64,000 nt of DNA from Larix kaempferi (Eukaryota; Streptophyta; Pinopsida; Pinales; Pinaceae). Where the stretch lies: assembly GCA_027924585.1 (NCBI GenBank), contig BSBM01001444.1, forward strand, positions 1,054,001 through 1,118,000. Reading direction: 5' to 3'. Position numbers and translations under genes: made by a program. This document shows, piece by piece, positions 35,419 to 48,575 of the stretch; the stretch's first letter is position 1, and each line of letters begins with the position of its first letter. The notes below the pieces were generated by a model that had not been told where the DNA came from, ran no database searches, and saw only the letters and a list, made by a program, of their open reading frames with translations.

Positions 35419-37302
35419 ATACTAGCCTGTGAAGGCTAGTATATCTGGAAGATAGATGTTTGCAATATTCTTATTCGCGAAACTGATTGTGACACCACCT
35501 CCTACAAAAAATAAACAAACAAGTGAATGCGAGGAACACTGAAAGAATTGCAAATCACAGAAACAAAATGAGTGTCAAGCTCGTTTAAACCATGATGATA
35601 AGAACAATCATCTCCCAACCATAGACAAAGCTATTTGTCTCCCCCGAGCTCAGACCTTCCAATAGAGAACGATGTACATACGGATAGTAGTAGTGCAAAC
35701 CCTAGAAAACAAGGGAGAAACTTCTCCAATAGTGGAGAAGCCCAAAAAAATCAGTCCCTTAACTAAAGTAGCGAACCTCTCTTGGTTAGAGCGAACTTGC
35801 TTGAGTGAATGATGAAATGAGAGGTCGAACTCTCTTTTTATACACATCAAAGGGTGACTCTTTTCCTGACCAGGTCGACCTAACTTTCCCTAACTGTGTC
35901 GACCTGACTGGTGCGGTTCTGCCCATTGTATGGGGCAAATTTCCGACTGCTTTGGGGCAGTTTACCAACTGGTCCGACCTGTCTTGAGGAGAAATACAGA
36001 AAATTACATTTAATAAATCTTTTCTTTGTGATTACATTTAATAAAGGAGAAATACAGAAAATTACAGAAAATTACATTTAATAAAAAGAATAAATTCTGA
36101 AGTTGTACTGTTTCCAACACTCCCTCTCAACAAGGAAGGTATTCTTCGAACACTGTATTCTAATCATATTCTTAATTTGGTCGACCTATGAGGTGATGCC
36201 CCATGCAGCTACCACTCCAACACTGCCTCTTGGCCGTGGAGGTATCGTCAACATTATCATACTGAAACACATCTCGATTTCATATGTACATCACAGTTAT
36301 CTCTAACCTCTCTATATCATAAGGAAGGTCTTCCAACATAATCACAGTTAGTCGAGAAGTGTCCACAAAGGAACATGCACTAGCTCCACGACTCCGCTCC
36401 TCTCCCTAGGTGAATCACTCGTGCATCAGCTCAAGAACTCTGCACAGTCCATCGTAGAGTCTATTATGCATCAATACAATGTGCTCAGCTCAACCCAGTC
36501 CATCTGGTGCCTACATCATCAACACTCCCTCTTAGCTGGAGAGGTATCATCATATCGGAACACATCTTGTTATCATAAGAGGCTCCATTCCAACACAGGG
36601 ATACACTCCACAAAGGAGGAATTTCCCTAAATGAACCATCCACAAATAAGCATGTTCAACAAAGAAACCATCCCACAATGGGACAAACTCCACGGAGGAT
36701 AACGTTCCACAAAGCAACCATCCCACAAAGGGACCATATCATCTTTTTAAAGAAGATATATGATCTACGTGATGAACTTGGTCATTCTAGACAACAGAGG
36801 ATTACTTCCTCAAGCACTTTATCTGTGGAAGGTGGCAATGATGGGGAAAATCTTTGAAGAGGAGAAGTAAGATGAGCTGATACGAAGGACAATAGAGAAT
36901 GGAAAGAGGAAAAGTGCCGGAGATCTTGAGTCATCGATCCCATGACTGCAATCTATGCAATGAAACAACTACGAACAACGCCCTACACGAGAGAAAACGT
37001 AGAAAATCACCTTAAGTAGTGTTGATGTTGGTTTCGAGCTCTACATTCATTTTGTTTATTGGTTTTTCCATTCTTTCAGTGATCCTGGTTATGCTGCTAT
37101 AAACATTAACAAGAACAAGGAAGGCTCGAAACCACCATCAACACTGTTCAAGGTGAGTTTCTTCATTTTCTCCTGTGTAGGGTGTTGTTCGTAGTCGTTG
37201 CATCACATAGACTGCAGTAATGAGATCGATGACTCAACATCTCCCACATTTTTCCTTTTTCCATCCTCTATTATCCCTTGTGTCACCTCGTCTCACTTGT
37301 AT
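35419..37302 (+). repeat. Array monomer 3 (B type, shortest)
   Basis: About 1,884 bp. At 35,990-36,090 the block between the TATA region and the TGTT motif is scrambled: about 100 bp is missing and TTACATTTAATAAA-type pieces are repeated. Inverted repeat at about 36,865-37,297. Confidence 0.85.
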
Positions 37303-37763
37303 ATACTAGCTTGTGAAGGCTAGTATATCTGGAACGTAGATATTAGCAATATTTCTCTACGAGAAATTGATTGTGACACCACCTCCTATAAAAAATAAAC
37401 AAGCAGGCGACTGCAAGGGTCAATGAAAGAATGGCAAATCGCAGAAAAGAAATGAGTGTCGAGCTCGTTTAAACCATGATAATAAGAAAAATCATCTTCC
37501 AACCATAGACAAAGCTATTTGTCTCCCCCGAGCTCAGACCTTCAAATAGAGAACGATGTATATCCGGATAGTAGTAGCGCAAACCATAGAAAACAAGGGA
37601 GAAACTTCTCCAATAGTGGAGAACCCCAAAAAATCAGTCCCTTAACTGAAGTAGCGAACCACTCTTGGCTACAACAAACTTGCTTGAGTAAATGATGAAA
37701 TGAGAGGTCGAACTCTCTATTTATACACATCAAAGGTGACTTTTTTCCTGACCGGGTTGACCT
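37303..37763 (+). repeat. Array monomer 4 (A type), left part
   Basis: Interrupted at 37,763 by the 3,559-bp insertion. Continues at 41,328 after the target-site copy GACCT. Confidence 0.85.
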
Positions 37764-38019
37764 TGTTACCTCTCAAAAATGCATCTTCATTTGTTCAAAG
37801 CCTTCAGAGGACAGTTCAGCAAGGGGTGCTACAGCCACAGATGATACCAGTTGTCAACAATGAGGAAAGTATCAGATATCAGAATGAAGCAACCAAAGGG
37901 TTGGTGTTACAGCTGGAAATGCAGCTGGGGTGGAGGTGGTAGTCGTGCCATATTTTAAAAATCAAGCTCCTATCTACACTGAAGCTAACTGTGTGCTCAG
38001 CTGTCTGTTTGATTTGCAG

Positions 38020-38222
38020 CCTGAACGATGGGGTCTACCACCATTCGAAGATTGGATAGCAAACAGTTTGCCAGTTGAACGCTTGTATATTTGAGGCCCT
38101 GTTATTAAGGGATTTGGTCGTGGTTCAAAGATCCTTGGGATTCCTACTGCCAATTTATCAGCAGATGATCTTTCATCAAATTTTGCCCAGCAAACATGTG
38201 GGGTGTGTTACCTCCTTTTTTG
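38020..38222 (+). pseudogene. Riboflavin kinase domain exon fragment (FMN/FHY-like)
   Basis: After a good acceptor (CTGTCTGTTTGATTTGCAG) the frame reads PERWGLPPFEDWI, then a TGA at 38,092-38,094, then [12 protein letters not shown] followed by LGIPTANL and a degraded end (CGVCYLLF). GPVxxGFGRGSxxLGxPTANL is the signature of riboflavin kinase, which phosphorylates riboflavin to FMN. In plants it is the C-terminal half of the bifunctional FMN hydrolase/riboflavin kinase, where WGLPPF-x-DWI precedes it. Only this exon is recognisable and the stop makes it a pseudogene. The retained intron edge shows capture from genomic DNA or unspliced RNA rather than from mature mRNA. Confidence 0.82.
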
Positions 38223-38284
38223 ACAAGTTCACCCACAGGACAAAGCATCATGTTGCAGCAGTTAGTGTAACGGTTTTTGCTGAC

Positions 38285-38850
38285 AAAAGAAGCAGATTTT
38301 CAACAGGTGCTCTCCAGGGCAGATGAAATCATTGCTGTTGCAAACTCAGGTGAAGTTATTAATGGTTCATAACATTGAAAAGCATTTGAGACAGTAAAAA
38401 ATGGTTGTCAAGAAAACAGGGTTGTAGTTGAAAGAACAAAGAATCATGCATGATCCCGAGCAGTGTAAGAACAGGTCAACCGGGAAACGTGGAAATTATC
38501 ACCACTGCAGAAATCAGAAAAGTTAAAAGCTCGGGCTACAGCTAAAAAAGAAAAACCCTGTGGAGCTCATACATCCTTATCCCCAGAAATTCTTGACAGT
38601 TTCTTATATAATGGTCTGCTACCAATTTGTTGAGGTGAAGATAGAGCAGCTGGGAGTTCTCAGCAGCCCAAATTACAAAATTGCGACCCTCCTTGATTAT
38701 ATAGCAGTGATCACTGTGAAATGTTTGGACATTATGCTAGACATTTGCGACTTCGGAATGTTCTGTGTGTTGAAGAACTTTGTGACATCTTGAGGAACAG
38801 TAGACTCCAGGGCATTATGGTTCAGGGCACTAAAGGTAAGAAACATATTG
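38285..38850 (+). other. Coding-like fragment, unidentified
   Basis: A plus-strand frame with a few stops reads QQVLSRADEIIAVANSGEV, then KAFETVKNGCQENRVVVER, then QVNRETWKLSPLQKSEKLKA. The texture is that of a decayed coding sequence (heptad-like charged residues, coherent frame), but I do not recognise the protein. A further stretch near 38,755-38,830 reads LCVEELCDILRNSRLQG. Confidence 0.35.
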
Positions 38851-39199
38851 AGGGGGCGTGCAAGATTTTTAAACTGGAGTAGGGAAACTTGTGAGGCTGT
38901 GGAGTTACTTCATTGCCGAATCTCATCATCTGCTTTCTCTGAATTTTGCACCTCTCTTATTATCGAGGGTAGTTCAATACACAATATTCATACTTCTCAG
39001 TGACATCCTCGCGAGTTGTTATCAATGATGATAATCTCTCGTCGTGGTTTTCTCCAATTTTTGTCTGCTGACAGGTAAATTCAATGTAGCCGCAATTGTG
39101 CATCAACTGCTCAGAGTAGAACAGAAATAAAGAAAAGGGGCAGGAACCAATCAATATGAAGAATTTGATTTTCATGTTGAGGAGCTTCCTGACAGCCGA

Positions 39200-40430
39200 A
39201 TGGTAGATAAACTTCTAGTTGCTGGTTGAGCAGCTGAGTGCAACTCGAATTTTAGTAAATGGCAAACACGCAGCAGTATCTAAAGATTTCATCGGAGGTC
39301 ATCCCCAGTTGGCTCGTGAAGTTAAAATGATCGAAGATCATCCGCCAGCTACCAGCTCGAGTTTTTATGGTTTTTTGCAATCGGTTTCCACTTTCCAGCA
39401 TAGCTCTTATTTTCGATGGCCGCCGGGCACGTCTAGACACCAAATCTGTGATCCATAGACCCGTGATTTTGCTGGCGATTATTGGCATCAAGGTCAATTC
39501 CGGATTAGTCGAAAATTTGATAGATTGTGTTGAAAACACGATTTGTTCTAGCCGTAAAAATTGCCACCATTTATGTGTCATGTGGAACTCAAAGCCGTGG
39601 TCACCGTGCCATCCTGTCCACACTTACACGCCGAGTTGCAGAACCCCAGAAGAACATCGCAGTATCCAGAAGAAGCTTTCGGAATATGCTATCTGTCGAT
39701 TTGCTAGAAACTATTCTAGGTTACCTCTACGGTCACACTTGGCATCCCAAATCGACCCGAGTTGGTTAAAATTGGCATGGGCCCTAAAAATTTAGGGATT
39801 GAGCATACCTTAAACGCTTAGCTAAGCAGTTTTAGAGAAACTCTTATCGCCAGAACACGATGAATATGCCGAATTCAAGGATGATGGTCGCCGAGTAAAA
39901 TTGGTGGATCATTCCGTATCCAGCATGGACAGCCGATTTTGAGATATTCACGTTCCAGGTTACAAGTGGCAATCGGTTGTCAAAGATACGGTCTTTGGAG
40001 AAATCAACTCTGCGTTTTATTCAAAGATTGACAATCGTAAAGGTCTGAACCGAACACATTGTTTCCGTTTCCTTCACGCTGTTGACAGCCAAATACAGAG
40101 AAAGCGATTTGGCGGTTCACATGACCACAGTTAGCTCGGGGTTTTAGCAATTAACTAGCACATTAAGAATTGAATCGGTGGGGACGCCATTGACAACCGG
40201 GTTATGGAGTGGGTTGCACATCACATTTCGGCAACCGATTCGGCGGTGATAGACAGAGAGAAGCCAGTTACGCCAACTTATTGATGGTGCTCGACAAATT
40301 CCCGAGGGCAGCGTTCAGCCACCTATCCGATCGGTGTATCATCTTGACAGCTCAAGCTTTTGACGTGGGTGTTTGTGGTTTCGTTGGTGACCAAAGTATG
40401 GGTTTCTTTTAATAATCAGTAGTGTGTTTC
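39200..40430 (+). other. Coding-like, CpG-richer tract, unidentified
   Basis: Composition differs from the flanks, with frequent TCG, CGA and CCG. One frame at about 39,840-40,135 reads ...HDEYAEFKDDGRRVKLVDHS and then, after a stop, DTVFGEINSAFYSKIDNRKG. No family recognised; the open frames near 39,367-39,795 have no motif either. Confidence 0.3.
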
Positions 40431-40637
40431 ATAACTATTCGTGATAGCTGCTCAAATGGAGTTGTGGAGCCATCTCATGGATATGAAATAACTAAAGTGT
40501 GAGTGCCATAAATAAAGTGGAGTTAGTAATGCTGTCGAAAGGAGGAAAAAGTGGATCTAATTCACCTTTTCCATTTTTTCTTCTTTTATTTTATTATTTT
40601 GGTTTTCTTTTGAAAAGAATAAGAGAGGTTTTGGGCC

Positions 40638-40645
40638 TATAAAAG
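40638..40645 (+). promoter_or_regulatory. TATA-like box in the 3.56-kb insertion
   Basis: TATAAAAG followed by CCAGCCTCCTTCATTG resembles an LTR promoter and transcription start context. It lies about 680 bp from the right end of the insertion. Confidence 0.45.
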
Positions 40646-41327
40646 CCAGCCTCCTTCATTGTAACCAGATGGAGAATTTCGGAAGTTTTTTCCCGTGAGC
40701 TTAATAGAAAAATATCATGATGGGATTCTTTGGATAAATGGAGAATTCTTTCGTCCTTTGTTTGCCATTTCTATTTGTATGCCATCTTTCATTTTGCATG
40801 AGGCAATATCTCTCTTAGCTCCTTGCTTTTGATTCTTAAGCTGGGATCATCTGAATCGAAGGCTAACAATCTAGCACAACTTTATTTGACCCACGTTTTT
40901 CTCTTAAGTTCTGCGGCTTTCAGGTGTGCTCTAGTGCAAGAGCTCTTAGTTGGTTACTACATTCATCTGGCAGCAAGGTCCTTTTAGAGTTTTCTTTGAC
41001 TCCATTCGCCCCTCTCTGATACTGGCACTGGTCTTTCCCTGAGGATTGATCTTCCCTTCCTTTTCCATCATCCATTTTGAAAACTATCTTTTGTTACCCC
41101 CGATTCTCTAAGGTAGCCTCTTCCATTCACCTTGCCCGTTACTGTATCTGCCTTAGCGATCCTAGTTTAGGGATACCACCCTAGTGTTGGAGAAGAGCCA
41201 ACCTGAAGCGAAGAGGAGAGGAGTGTGGTGACATTGGCCTCTCTCCTGAGAGAGTTGTCATCCAGCTGGCGTTGCACATTTTGGGCTTTCAAAAGACACG
41301 CATGCCATTTCGGAGGACAACAGACCT

Positions 41328-42803
41328 AACATTCAATAACTGCGCCGACCTGACTGGTGCAGTTCTGCCCATTGTATGGGGCAAATTGCCCACTGCTTTG
41401 GGGCAATTTACCCACTGGTCCGACTTGTCTTGGGGAAATACAGAAAATTACATTTAATAAATCTTTTCTTTGTGATTTCACCCCTAGGATTACATTGAGT
41501 GTTTTACATGATCGAATACATTGACATCTTTTCCCATAGGAGGTATCTTAACAAGATGAAATGCAATAAGAATAACTTCCGAAGTTGTACCGTTTCGAAC
41601 ACTCCCTCTCAAAAGGGAAGGTATTCTTCGAATATTGTATTCTAATCTTATTCTTTATTTGGTCGACCTATGAAGTGATGCCCCATGCAGCTACTACTCC
41701 AACACTGCCTCTTGGCCATGGAGGTATCGTCAGCATGATCATACTGAAACACATCTCGATATCATAAGTACATCACAGTTATCTCTAACCTCTCTATACC
41801 ATAAGGAAGGTCTTCCAACACAATCACAGTTAGTCGAGAGGTGTCAACAAATCGATCTTCGTGCATCTGCTCAATCCAGTCCATTGTGAAACATGCACTA
41901 GCTCCACGACTCTGCCCTCTCCATAGGTGAGTCACTCGTGCATCAGCTCAAGAACTCTGCACAGTCCATCGTAGAGTCTATCATGCATCAATACAATGTG
42001 CTCAGCTCAACCCAATCCATCGAGTGCCTACATCATCAACACTCCCTCTTAGCTAAAGAGGTATCATCACGTCGGAACACATCTTGTTATCATAAGAGGG
42101 GCCATTCCAGCACAGGCATACACTCAACAAAGAAGAACGTTCCCCAAATGAACCATCCACAAATAAGCATGTTCCACAATGGCACACGCTCCACAGAGGA
42201 GTACGTTCCGGAAATGAACCATCCCACAAAGGGACCATATCATCTTTTTAAAGAAGATATATGATCTACCTGATGAACTTGGTCATTCTAGACCACAGAG
42301 GATTACTTCCGCAAGCACTTTATCTGTGGAAGGTGGCAATGAGGGGGGAAATCTTTGAAGAAGAGAAGTGAGATGAGGTGATACGAATGACAATAGAGGA
42401 CGGAAAGGAGAAAAATGCCGGAGATGTTGAGTCATCGATCCCATGACTGCAGTCTATGCGATGAAACAACTACGAACAACGCCCTACACGAGAGAAAATG
42501 TAGAAAATCACCTTAAATAGTGTTGATGTTGGTTTCGAGCTCCACACTCATTTTGTTTATGTGCTTTTCCATTCTTTTAGCGATCCTAGTTATGCTGCTA
42601 TAAACATTAACAAGCTCAACGAAGGCTCGAAACCACCATCAACACTGTTCAAGGTGAGTCTCTTCATTTTCTCCTGTGTGGGGTGTTGTTCGTAGTCGTT
42701 GGATCACATAGACTGCAGTAATGAGATCGATGACCCAACATATCCCACATTTTTCCTCTTTCCATCCTCTATTGTCCCCGGTATCATCTCGTCTCGGTTG
42801 TAT
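41328..42803 (+). repeat. Array monomer 4 (A type), right part
   Basis: Resumes in phase with the left part; together they make about 1,937 bp, a normal A length. Inverted repeat at about 42,366-42,799. Confidence 0.85.
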
Positions 42804-44725
42804 ATACTAGGCTGTGAAGGCTAGTATATCTGGAATATAGATTTTAGCAATATTTCTCTACGCGAAACTGATTGTAACACCACCTCCTACAAAAAATAAA
42901 CAAGCAGGCGAATGCGAGGATCACTGAAAGAATTGCAAATCACAGAAACAAAATGAGTGTCAAGCTCGTTTAAACCATGATGATAAGAACAATCATCTCC
43001 CAACCATAGACAAAGCTATTTGTCTCCCCCGAGCTCAGACCTTCCAATAGAGAACGATGTACATACGGATAGTAGTAGCGCAAACCCTAGAAAACAAGGG
43101 AGAAACTTCTCCAATAGTGGAGAACCCCAAAAAATCAGTCCCTTAACTGAAGTAGGGAACCACTCTTGGTTAGAGCGAACTTGCTTGAGTGAATGATGAA
43201 ATGAGAGGTCGAACTCTCTATTCATACACATCAAAGGGTGACTTTTTTCCTGACCGGGTCGACCTAACTTTCCCTCACTGCGGCGACCTGACTGGTGCAG
43301 TTCTGCCCATTGTATGGCGCAAATTTCCGACTGCTTTGGGGCAGTTTACCCACTGGTCCGACCCGTCTTTAAGGGGAAATACAGAAAATTACATTTAATA
43401 AATCTTTTCTTTGTGATTTCACCGCTAGGTTTACATTGAGTGTTTTACATGATCAAATACATTGACGTCTTGTCCCATAGGAGGTACCTTAACAAGATGA
43501 AATGCAAAAAGAATAAATTTTGAAGTTGTACTGTTTCCAACACTCCCTCTCAACAAGGAAGGTATTCTTCGAACACTGTATTCTAATCATATTCTTAATT
43601 TGGTCGACCTATGAGGTGATGCCCCATGCAGCTACTACTCCAACACTGCCTCTTGGCCATGGAGGTATCGTCAGCATTATCATACTGAAACACATCTTGA
43701 TATCATATGTACATCACAGTTATCTCTAACCTCTCTATATCATAAGGAAGGTCTTCCAACACAATCACAATTAGTCGAGAAGTGTCCACAAAGGAACATG
43801 CACTAGCTCCACGACTCCGCTCCTCTCCCTAGTTGAATCACTCGTGCATCAGCTCAAGAACTCTGCACAGTCCATCGTAGAGTTTATTATGCATCAATAC
43901 AATGTGCTCAGCTCAACCCAGTCCATCTGGTGCCTACATCATCAACACTCCCTCTTCGTTGGAGAGGTATCATCACATCGGAACACATCTTGTTATCATA
44001 AGAGGCTCCATTCCAACACAGGGATACACTCCACAAAGGAGAAAGTTCCCCAAATGAACCATCCACAAATAAGCATGTTCAACAAAGAAACCATCCCACA
44101 ATGGGACAAACTCCACGGAGGATAACGTTCCACAAAGCAACCATCCCACAAAGGGACCATATCATCTTTTTAAAGAAGATATATGATCTACGTGATGAAC
44201 TTGGTCATTCTAGACAACAGAGGATTACTTCCTCAAGCACTTTATCTGTGGAAGGTGGCAATGATGGGGAAAATCTTTGAAGAGGAGAAGTAAGATGAGC
44301 TGATACGAAGGACAATAGAGAATGGGAAGAAGAAAAGTGCCGGAGATCTTGAGTCATCGATCCCATGACTGCAATCTATGCAATGAAACAACTACGAACA
44401 ACGCCCTACACGAGAGAAAACGTAGAAAATCACCTTAAGTAGGGTTGATGTTGGTTTCGAGCTCTACATTCATTTTGTTTATTGGTTTTTCCATTCTTTC
44501 AGTGATCCTGGTTATGCTGCTATAAACATTAACAAGAACAAGGAAGGCTCGAAACCACCATCAACACTGTTCAAGGTGGGTTTCTTCATTTTCTCCTGTG
44601 TAGGGTGTTGTTCGTAGTCGTTGCATCACATAGACTGCAGTAATGAGACCGATGACTCAACATCTCCCACATTTTTCCTCTTTCCATCCTCTATTATCCC
44701 TTGTATCACCTCGTCTCACTTGTAT
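42804..44725 (+). repeat. Array monomer 5 (B type)
   Basis: About 1,922 bp. Palindrome has G for C (ACTAGGCTG). Inverted repeat at about 44,288-44,721. Confidence 0.88.
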
Positions 44726-46663
44726 ATACTAGCTTGTGAAAGCTAGTATATCTGGAACGTAGATATTAGCAATATTTCTCTACGAGAAACTGATTGTGAC
44801 ACCACCTCCTACAAAAAATAAACAAGCAGGCGACTGCAAGGATCAATGAAAGAATGGCAAATCGCAGAAAAGAAATGAGTGTCGAGCTCGTTTAAACCAT
44901 GATGATAAGAGCAATCATCTCCCAACCATAGACAAAGTTATTTGTCTCCCCTGAGCTCAGACCTTCAAATAGAGAATGATGTATATCCGGATAGTAGTAG
45001 CGCAAACCCTAGAAAACAAGGGAGAAACTTCTCCAATAGTGGAGAACCCCAAAAAATCAGTCCCTTAATTGAAGTAGCGAACCACTCTTGGCTACAACGA
45101 ACTTGCTTGAGTGAATGACGAAATGAGAGGCCGAACTCTCTATTTATACACATCAAAGGGTGACTTTTTTCCTGACCGGGTTGACCTAACTTTCCCTAAC
45201 GGCACCGACCTGACTGGTGCAGTTCTGCCCATTGTATGGGGCAAATTGCCCACTGCTTTGGGGCAATTTACCCACTGGTCCGACTTGTCTTGGGGAAATA
45301 CAGAAAATTACATTTAATAAATCTTTTCTTTGTGATTTCACCCCTAGGATTACATTGAGTGTTTTACATGATCGAATACATTGACATCTTTTCCCATAGG
45401 AGGTATCTTAACAAGATGAAATGCAATAAGAATAACTTCCGAAGTTGTACCGTTTCGAACACTCCCTCTCAAAAGGGAAGGTATTCTTCGAATATTGTAT
45501 TCTAATCTTATTCTTTATTTGGTCGACCTATGAAGTGATGCCCCATGCAGCTACTACTCCAACACTGCCTCTTGGCCATGGAGGTATCGTCAGCATGATC
45601 ATACCGAAACACATCTCGATATCATAAGTACATCACAGTTATCTCTAACCTCTCTATACCATAAGGAAGGTCTTCCAACACAATCACAGTTAGTCGAGAG
45701 GTGTCAACAAATCGATCTTCGTGCATCTGCTCAATCCAGTCCATTGTGAAACATGCACTAGCTCCACGACTCTGCCCTCTCCATAGGTGAGTCACTCGTG
45801 CATCAGCTCAAGAACTCTGCACAGTCCATCGTACAGTCTATCATGCATCAATACAATGTGCTCAGCTCAACCCAATCCATCGAGTGCCTACATCATCAAC
45901 ACTCCCTCTTAGCTAAAGAGGTATCATCACGTCGGAACACATCTTGTTATCATAAGAGGGTCCATTCCAGCACAGGCATACACTCAACAAAGAAGAACGT
46001 TCCCCAAATGAACCATCCACAAATAAGCATGTTCCACAATGGCACATGCTCCACAGAGGAGTACGTTCCAGAAATGAACCATCCCACAAAGGGACCATAT
46101 CATCTTTTTAAAGAAGATATATGATCTACCTGATGAACTTGGTCATTCTAGACCACAGAGGATTACTTCCGCAAGCACTTTATCTGTGGAAGGTGGCAAT
46201 GAGGGGGGAAATCTTTGAAGAAGAGAAGTGAGATGAGGTGATACGAATGACAATAGAGGACGGAAAGGGGAAAAATGCCGGAGATGTTGAGTCATCGATC
46301 CCATGACTGCAGTCTATGCGATGAAACAACTACGAACAACGCCCTACACGAGAGAAAATGTAGAAAATCACCTTAAATAGTGTTGATGTTGGTTTCGAGC
46401 TCCACACTCATTTTGTTTATGTGCTTTTCCATTCTTTTAGCGATCCTAGTTATGCTGCTATAAACATTAACAAGCTCAACAAAGGCTCGAAACCACCATC
46501 AACACTGTTCAAGGTGAGTCTCTTCATTTTCTCCTGTGTGGGGTGTTGTTCGTAGTCGTTGGATCACATAGACTGCAGTAATGAGATCGATGACCCAACA
46601 TATCCCACATTTTTCCTCTTTCCATCCTCTATTGTCCCCGGTATCATCTCGTGTCGGTTGTAT
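44726..46663 (+). repeat. Array monomer 6 (A type)
   Basis: About 1,938 bp. Nearly identical to monomer 8. Inverted repeat at about 46,226-46,659. Confidence 0.88.
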
Positions 46664-48575
46664 ATACTAGCCTGTGAAGGCTAGTATATCTGGAATATAG
46701 ATTTTAGCAATATTTCTCTACGCGAAACTGATTGTGACACCACCTCCTACAAAAAATAAACAAGCAGGCGAATGCGAGGATCACTGAAAGAATTGCAAAT
46801 CACAGAAACAAAATGAGTGTCAAGCTCGTTTAAACCATGATGATAAGAATAATCATCTCCCAACCATAGACAAAGCTATTTGTCTCCCCCGAGCTCAGAC
46901 CTTCCAATAGAGAACGATGTACATACGGATAGTAGTAGCGCAAACCCTAGAAAACAAGGGAGAAACTTCTCCAATAGTGGAGAATCCCAAAAAATCAGCC
47001 CCTTAACTGAAGTAGGGAACCACTCTTGGTTAGAGCGAACTTGCTTGAGTGAATGATGAAATGAGAGGTCGAACTCTCTATTTATACACATCAAAGGGTG
47101 ACTTTTTTCCTGACCGGGTCGTTCTAACTGCGCCGACCTGACTGGTGCAGTTCTGCCCATTGTATGGGGCAAATTTCCGACTGCTTTGGGGCAGTTTACC
47201 CACTGGTCCGACCTGTCTTTCAGGGGAAATACAGAAAATTACATTTAATAAATCTTTTCTTTGTGATTTCACCGCTAGGTTTACATTGAGTGTTTTACAT
47301 GATCAAATACATTGACGTCTTGTCCCATAGGAGGTACCTTAACAAGATGAAATGCAAAAAGAATAAATTCTGAAGTTGTACTGTTTCCAACACTCCCTCT
47401 CAACAAGGAAGGTATTCTTCGAACACTGTATTCTAATCATATTCTTAATTTGGTCGACCTATGAGGTGATGCCCCATGCAGCTACTACTCCAACACTGCC
47501 TCTTGGCCATGGAGGTATCGTCAGCATTATCATACTGAAACACATCTCGATATCATATGTACATCACAGTTATCTCTAACCTCTCTATATCATAAGGAAG
47601 GTCTTCCAACACAATCACAGTTAGTCGAGAAGTGTGCACAAAGGAACATGCACTAGCTCAACGACTCCGCTCCTCTCCCTAGGTGAATCACTCGTGCATC
47701 AGCTCAAGAACTCTGCACATTCAATCGTAGAGTCTATTATGCATCAATACAATGTGCTCAGCTCAACCTAGTCCATCTGGTGCCTACATCATCAACACTT
47801 CCTCTTCGCTGGAGAGGTATCATCACATCGGAAGACATCTTGTTATCATAAGAGGCTCCATTCCAACACAGGGATACACTCCACAAAGGAGAAAGTTTCC
47901 CAAATGAACCATCCACAAATAAGCATGTTCAACAAAGAAACCATCCCACAATGGGACAAACTCCACGGAGGATAACGTTCCACAAATCAACCATCCCACA
48001 AAGGGACCATATCATCTTTTTAAAGAAGATATATGATCTACGTGATGAACTTGGTCATTCTAGACAACAGAGGATTACTTCCTCAAGCACTTTATCTGTG
48101 GAAGGTGGCAATGATGGGGAAAATCTTTGAAGAGGAGAAGTAAGATGAGCTCATACGAAGGACAATAGAGAATGGGAAGAGGAAAAGTGCCGGAGATCTT
48201 GAGTCATCGATCCCATGACTGCAATCTATGCAATGAAACAACTACGAACAACGCCCTACACGAGAGAAAACGTAGAAAATCACCTTAAGTAGTGTTGATG
48301 TTGGTTTCGAGCTCTACATTCATTTTGTTTATTGGTTTTTCCATTCTTTCAGTGATCCTGGTTATGCTGCTATAAACATTAACAAGAACAAGGAAGGCTC
48401 GAAACCACCATCAACACTGTTCAAGGTGGGTTTCTTCATTTTCTCCTGTGTAGGGTGTTGTTCGTAGTCGTTGCATCACATAGACTGCAGTAATGAGACC
48501 GATGACTCAACATCTCCCACATTTTTCCTCTTTCCATCCTCTATTATCCCTTGTATCACCTCGTCTCACTTGTAT
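46664..48575 (+). repeat. Array monomer 7 (B type)
   Basis: About 1,912 bp, with a 10-bp-class deletion near 47,121 (GTCGTTCTAAC against GTCGACCTAACTTTCC). Inverted repeat at about 48,138-48,571. Confidence 0.88.

Larger units (their letters stand above)
37764..41322 (+). mobile_element. 3.56-kb LTR-type insertion with host gene fragments
   Basis: Interrupts an A monomer. Ends TGTTACCTCTC and GGAGGACAACA (TG...CA, TGTT/AACA inverted termini), flanked by the 5-bp direct repeat GACCT at 37,759-37,763 and 41,323-41,327. A TATA-like box with a promoter-like context lies at 40,638. Inside are a riboflavin kinase exon fragment and other coding-like pieces, but no recognisable gag or pol. It could be a solo LTR or a non-autonomous LTR element that has captured host sequence. 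I found no internal LTR pair. Confidence 0.7.

Noticed and set aside
37764-41322. Helitron or Pack-MULE carrying gene fragments
   Set aside because: Helitrons make no target duplication and end CTRR, and MULEs give 8-10-bp duplications with long inverted ends. Here the duplication is 5 bp and the ends are TG...CA.
41938-42264. Recurring 93-149-codon plus-strand ORF in the array monomers (starting MHQLKNSAQSIV)
   Set aside because: It recurs only because the monomer recurs. Length varies from 69 to 149 codons with indels, and it consists of short degenerate repeats with no domain; no sign of coding constraint.
43016-43234. Recurring 63-72-codon minus-strand ORF downstream of the monomer TATA box
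   Set aside because: It overlaps the promoter itself, has no recognisable motif and changes length between monomers. Better explained as the R/U5-like region of an LTR-like module.
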